Source: a bacterium
GTDB lineage: Bacteria; UBP13; UBA5359
Assembly (NCBI GenBank): GCA_028699365.1
Contig: JAQVUQ010000205.1
Coordinates: 1-5,492 of the forward strand
Direction: 5' to 3'
Length of the DNA: 5,492 nucleotides
Within the stretch, counting starts at the first letter, position 1. Every line of letters starts with the position of its first letter. The translations under genes and the position numbers were made by a program. Under the pieces are notes generated by a model that worked only from the letters and a program-made list of their open reading frames with translations, did no database searches and had not been told where the DNA came from. Below are positions 5,407-5,492 of this stretch, one piece after another.

Positions 5407-5492
5407 TCAGGCCACCGGATGCCTGATAATGGTCTTCATCTTTTCCGGAACCGCCTTGCGAGGATCGCTCAGGTAGATTTCATGATGCCTGC
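5407..5492 (-). CDS. GyrI-like small-molecule-binding protein, C-terminal end only
   Basis: The frame enters from the window edge and ends at TGA 5409-5407. Its 27 visible residues include HHEIYLSDPRKAVPEKMKT and end in IIRHPVA. The HHEIYLSDPR...PEK.KTIIR.PV signature is the usual C-terminus of GyrI-like domain proteins, which bind small or cationic molecules and are often stand-alone relatives of AraC/MerR effector domains. The N-terminal part is missing, so I cannot say whether a DNA-binding domain is present. It lies upstream of the fakA promoter in the same direction, and the short gap contains no convincing terminator. Confidence 0.8.
   Translation of the reverse strand, partial: RHHEIYLSDPRKAVPEKMKTIIRHPVA

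Noticed and set aside
5388-5425. Terminator for the GyrI-like gene
   Set aside because: GGCAT and ATGCC halves exist but are only 5 bp with a loop near 30 nt, and the region doubles as the fakA promoter.

Overview
The window reads as chromosome from a moderately GC-rich anaerobic bacterium. All six genes I can support lie on the minus strand, so transcription runs from high to low coordinates. An aldo/keto reductase with eight iron-sulfur cysteines points to an anaerobe. Several strong GG-rich ribosome sites are paired with TTG or GTG starts, and a fatty-acid-kinase pair is present. I would guess Dehalococcoidia (Chloroflexota) or a Clostridia-like Bacillota; this is inference, since no rRNA or other phylogenetic marker is present.

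Right edge (5407-5492): the last 27 codons of a GyrI-like small-molecule-binding protein, cut by the window end. A good sigma70-type promoter (CTGCCA, 17 bp, TGGTATAAT) follows at once and drives a three-gene unit: fakA (5309-3684), a DegV/FakB fatty-acid-binding protein (3655-2816) and a PHP-domain phosphoesterase (2803-2024). Gaps are 28 and 12 bp, and all three appear to start with TTG behind good Shine-Dalgarno sites. FakB carries a free fatty acid and FakA phosphorylates it to acyl-phosphate for phospholipid synthesis. The PHP protein keeps every expected metal ligand, but its substrate is unknown.

Middle: a 112-bp gap holds a second promoter (TTGACT, 17 bp, TATCCT). It serves an aldo/keto reductase with a C-terminal dicluster ferredoxin-like tail (1911-733), in which the usual active-site histidine appears to be tryptophan.

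Left: the 183-bp gap 550-732 is the most unusual part of the window. It holds two five-unit heptamer arrays that share the unit RGTTNNN but face each other on opposite strands (587-621 plus, 680-715 minus). Between them is a 14-pair hairpin (620-653), and a perfect 6-bp hairpin (572-586) abuts the first array. Beyond it, from 549 to the window edge, runs an open reading frame with a strong ribosome site, one N-terminal membrane helix and a Pro/Gly-rich linker; its end lies outside the window. No rRNA, tRNA, CRISPR array, insertion sequence or phage gene was seen.
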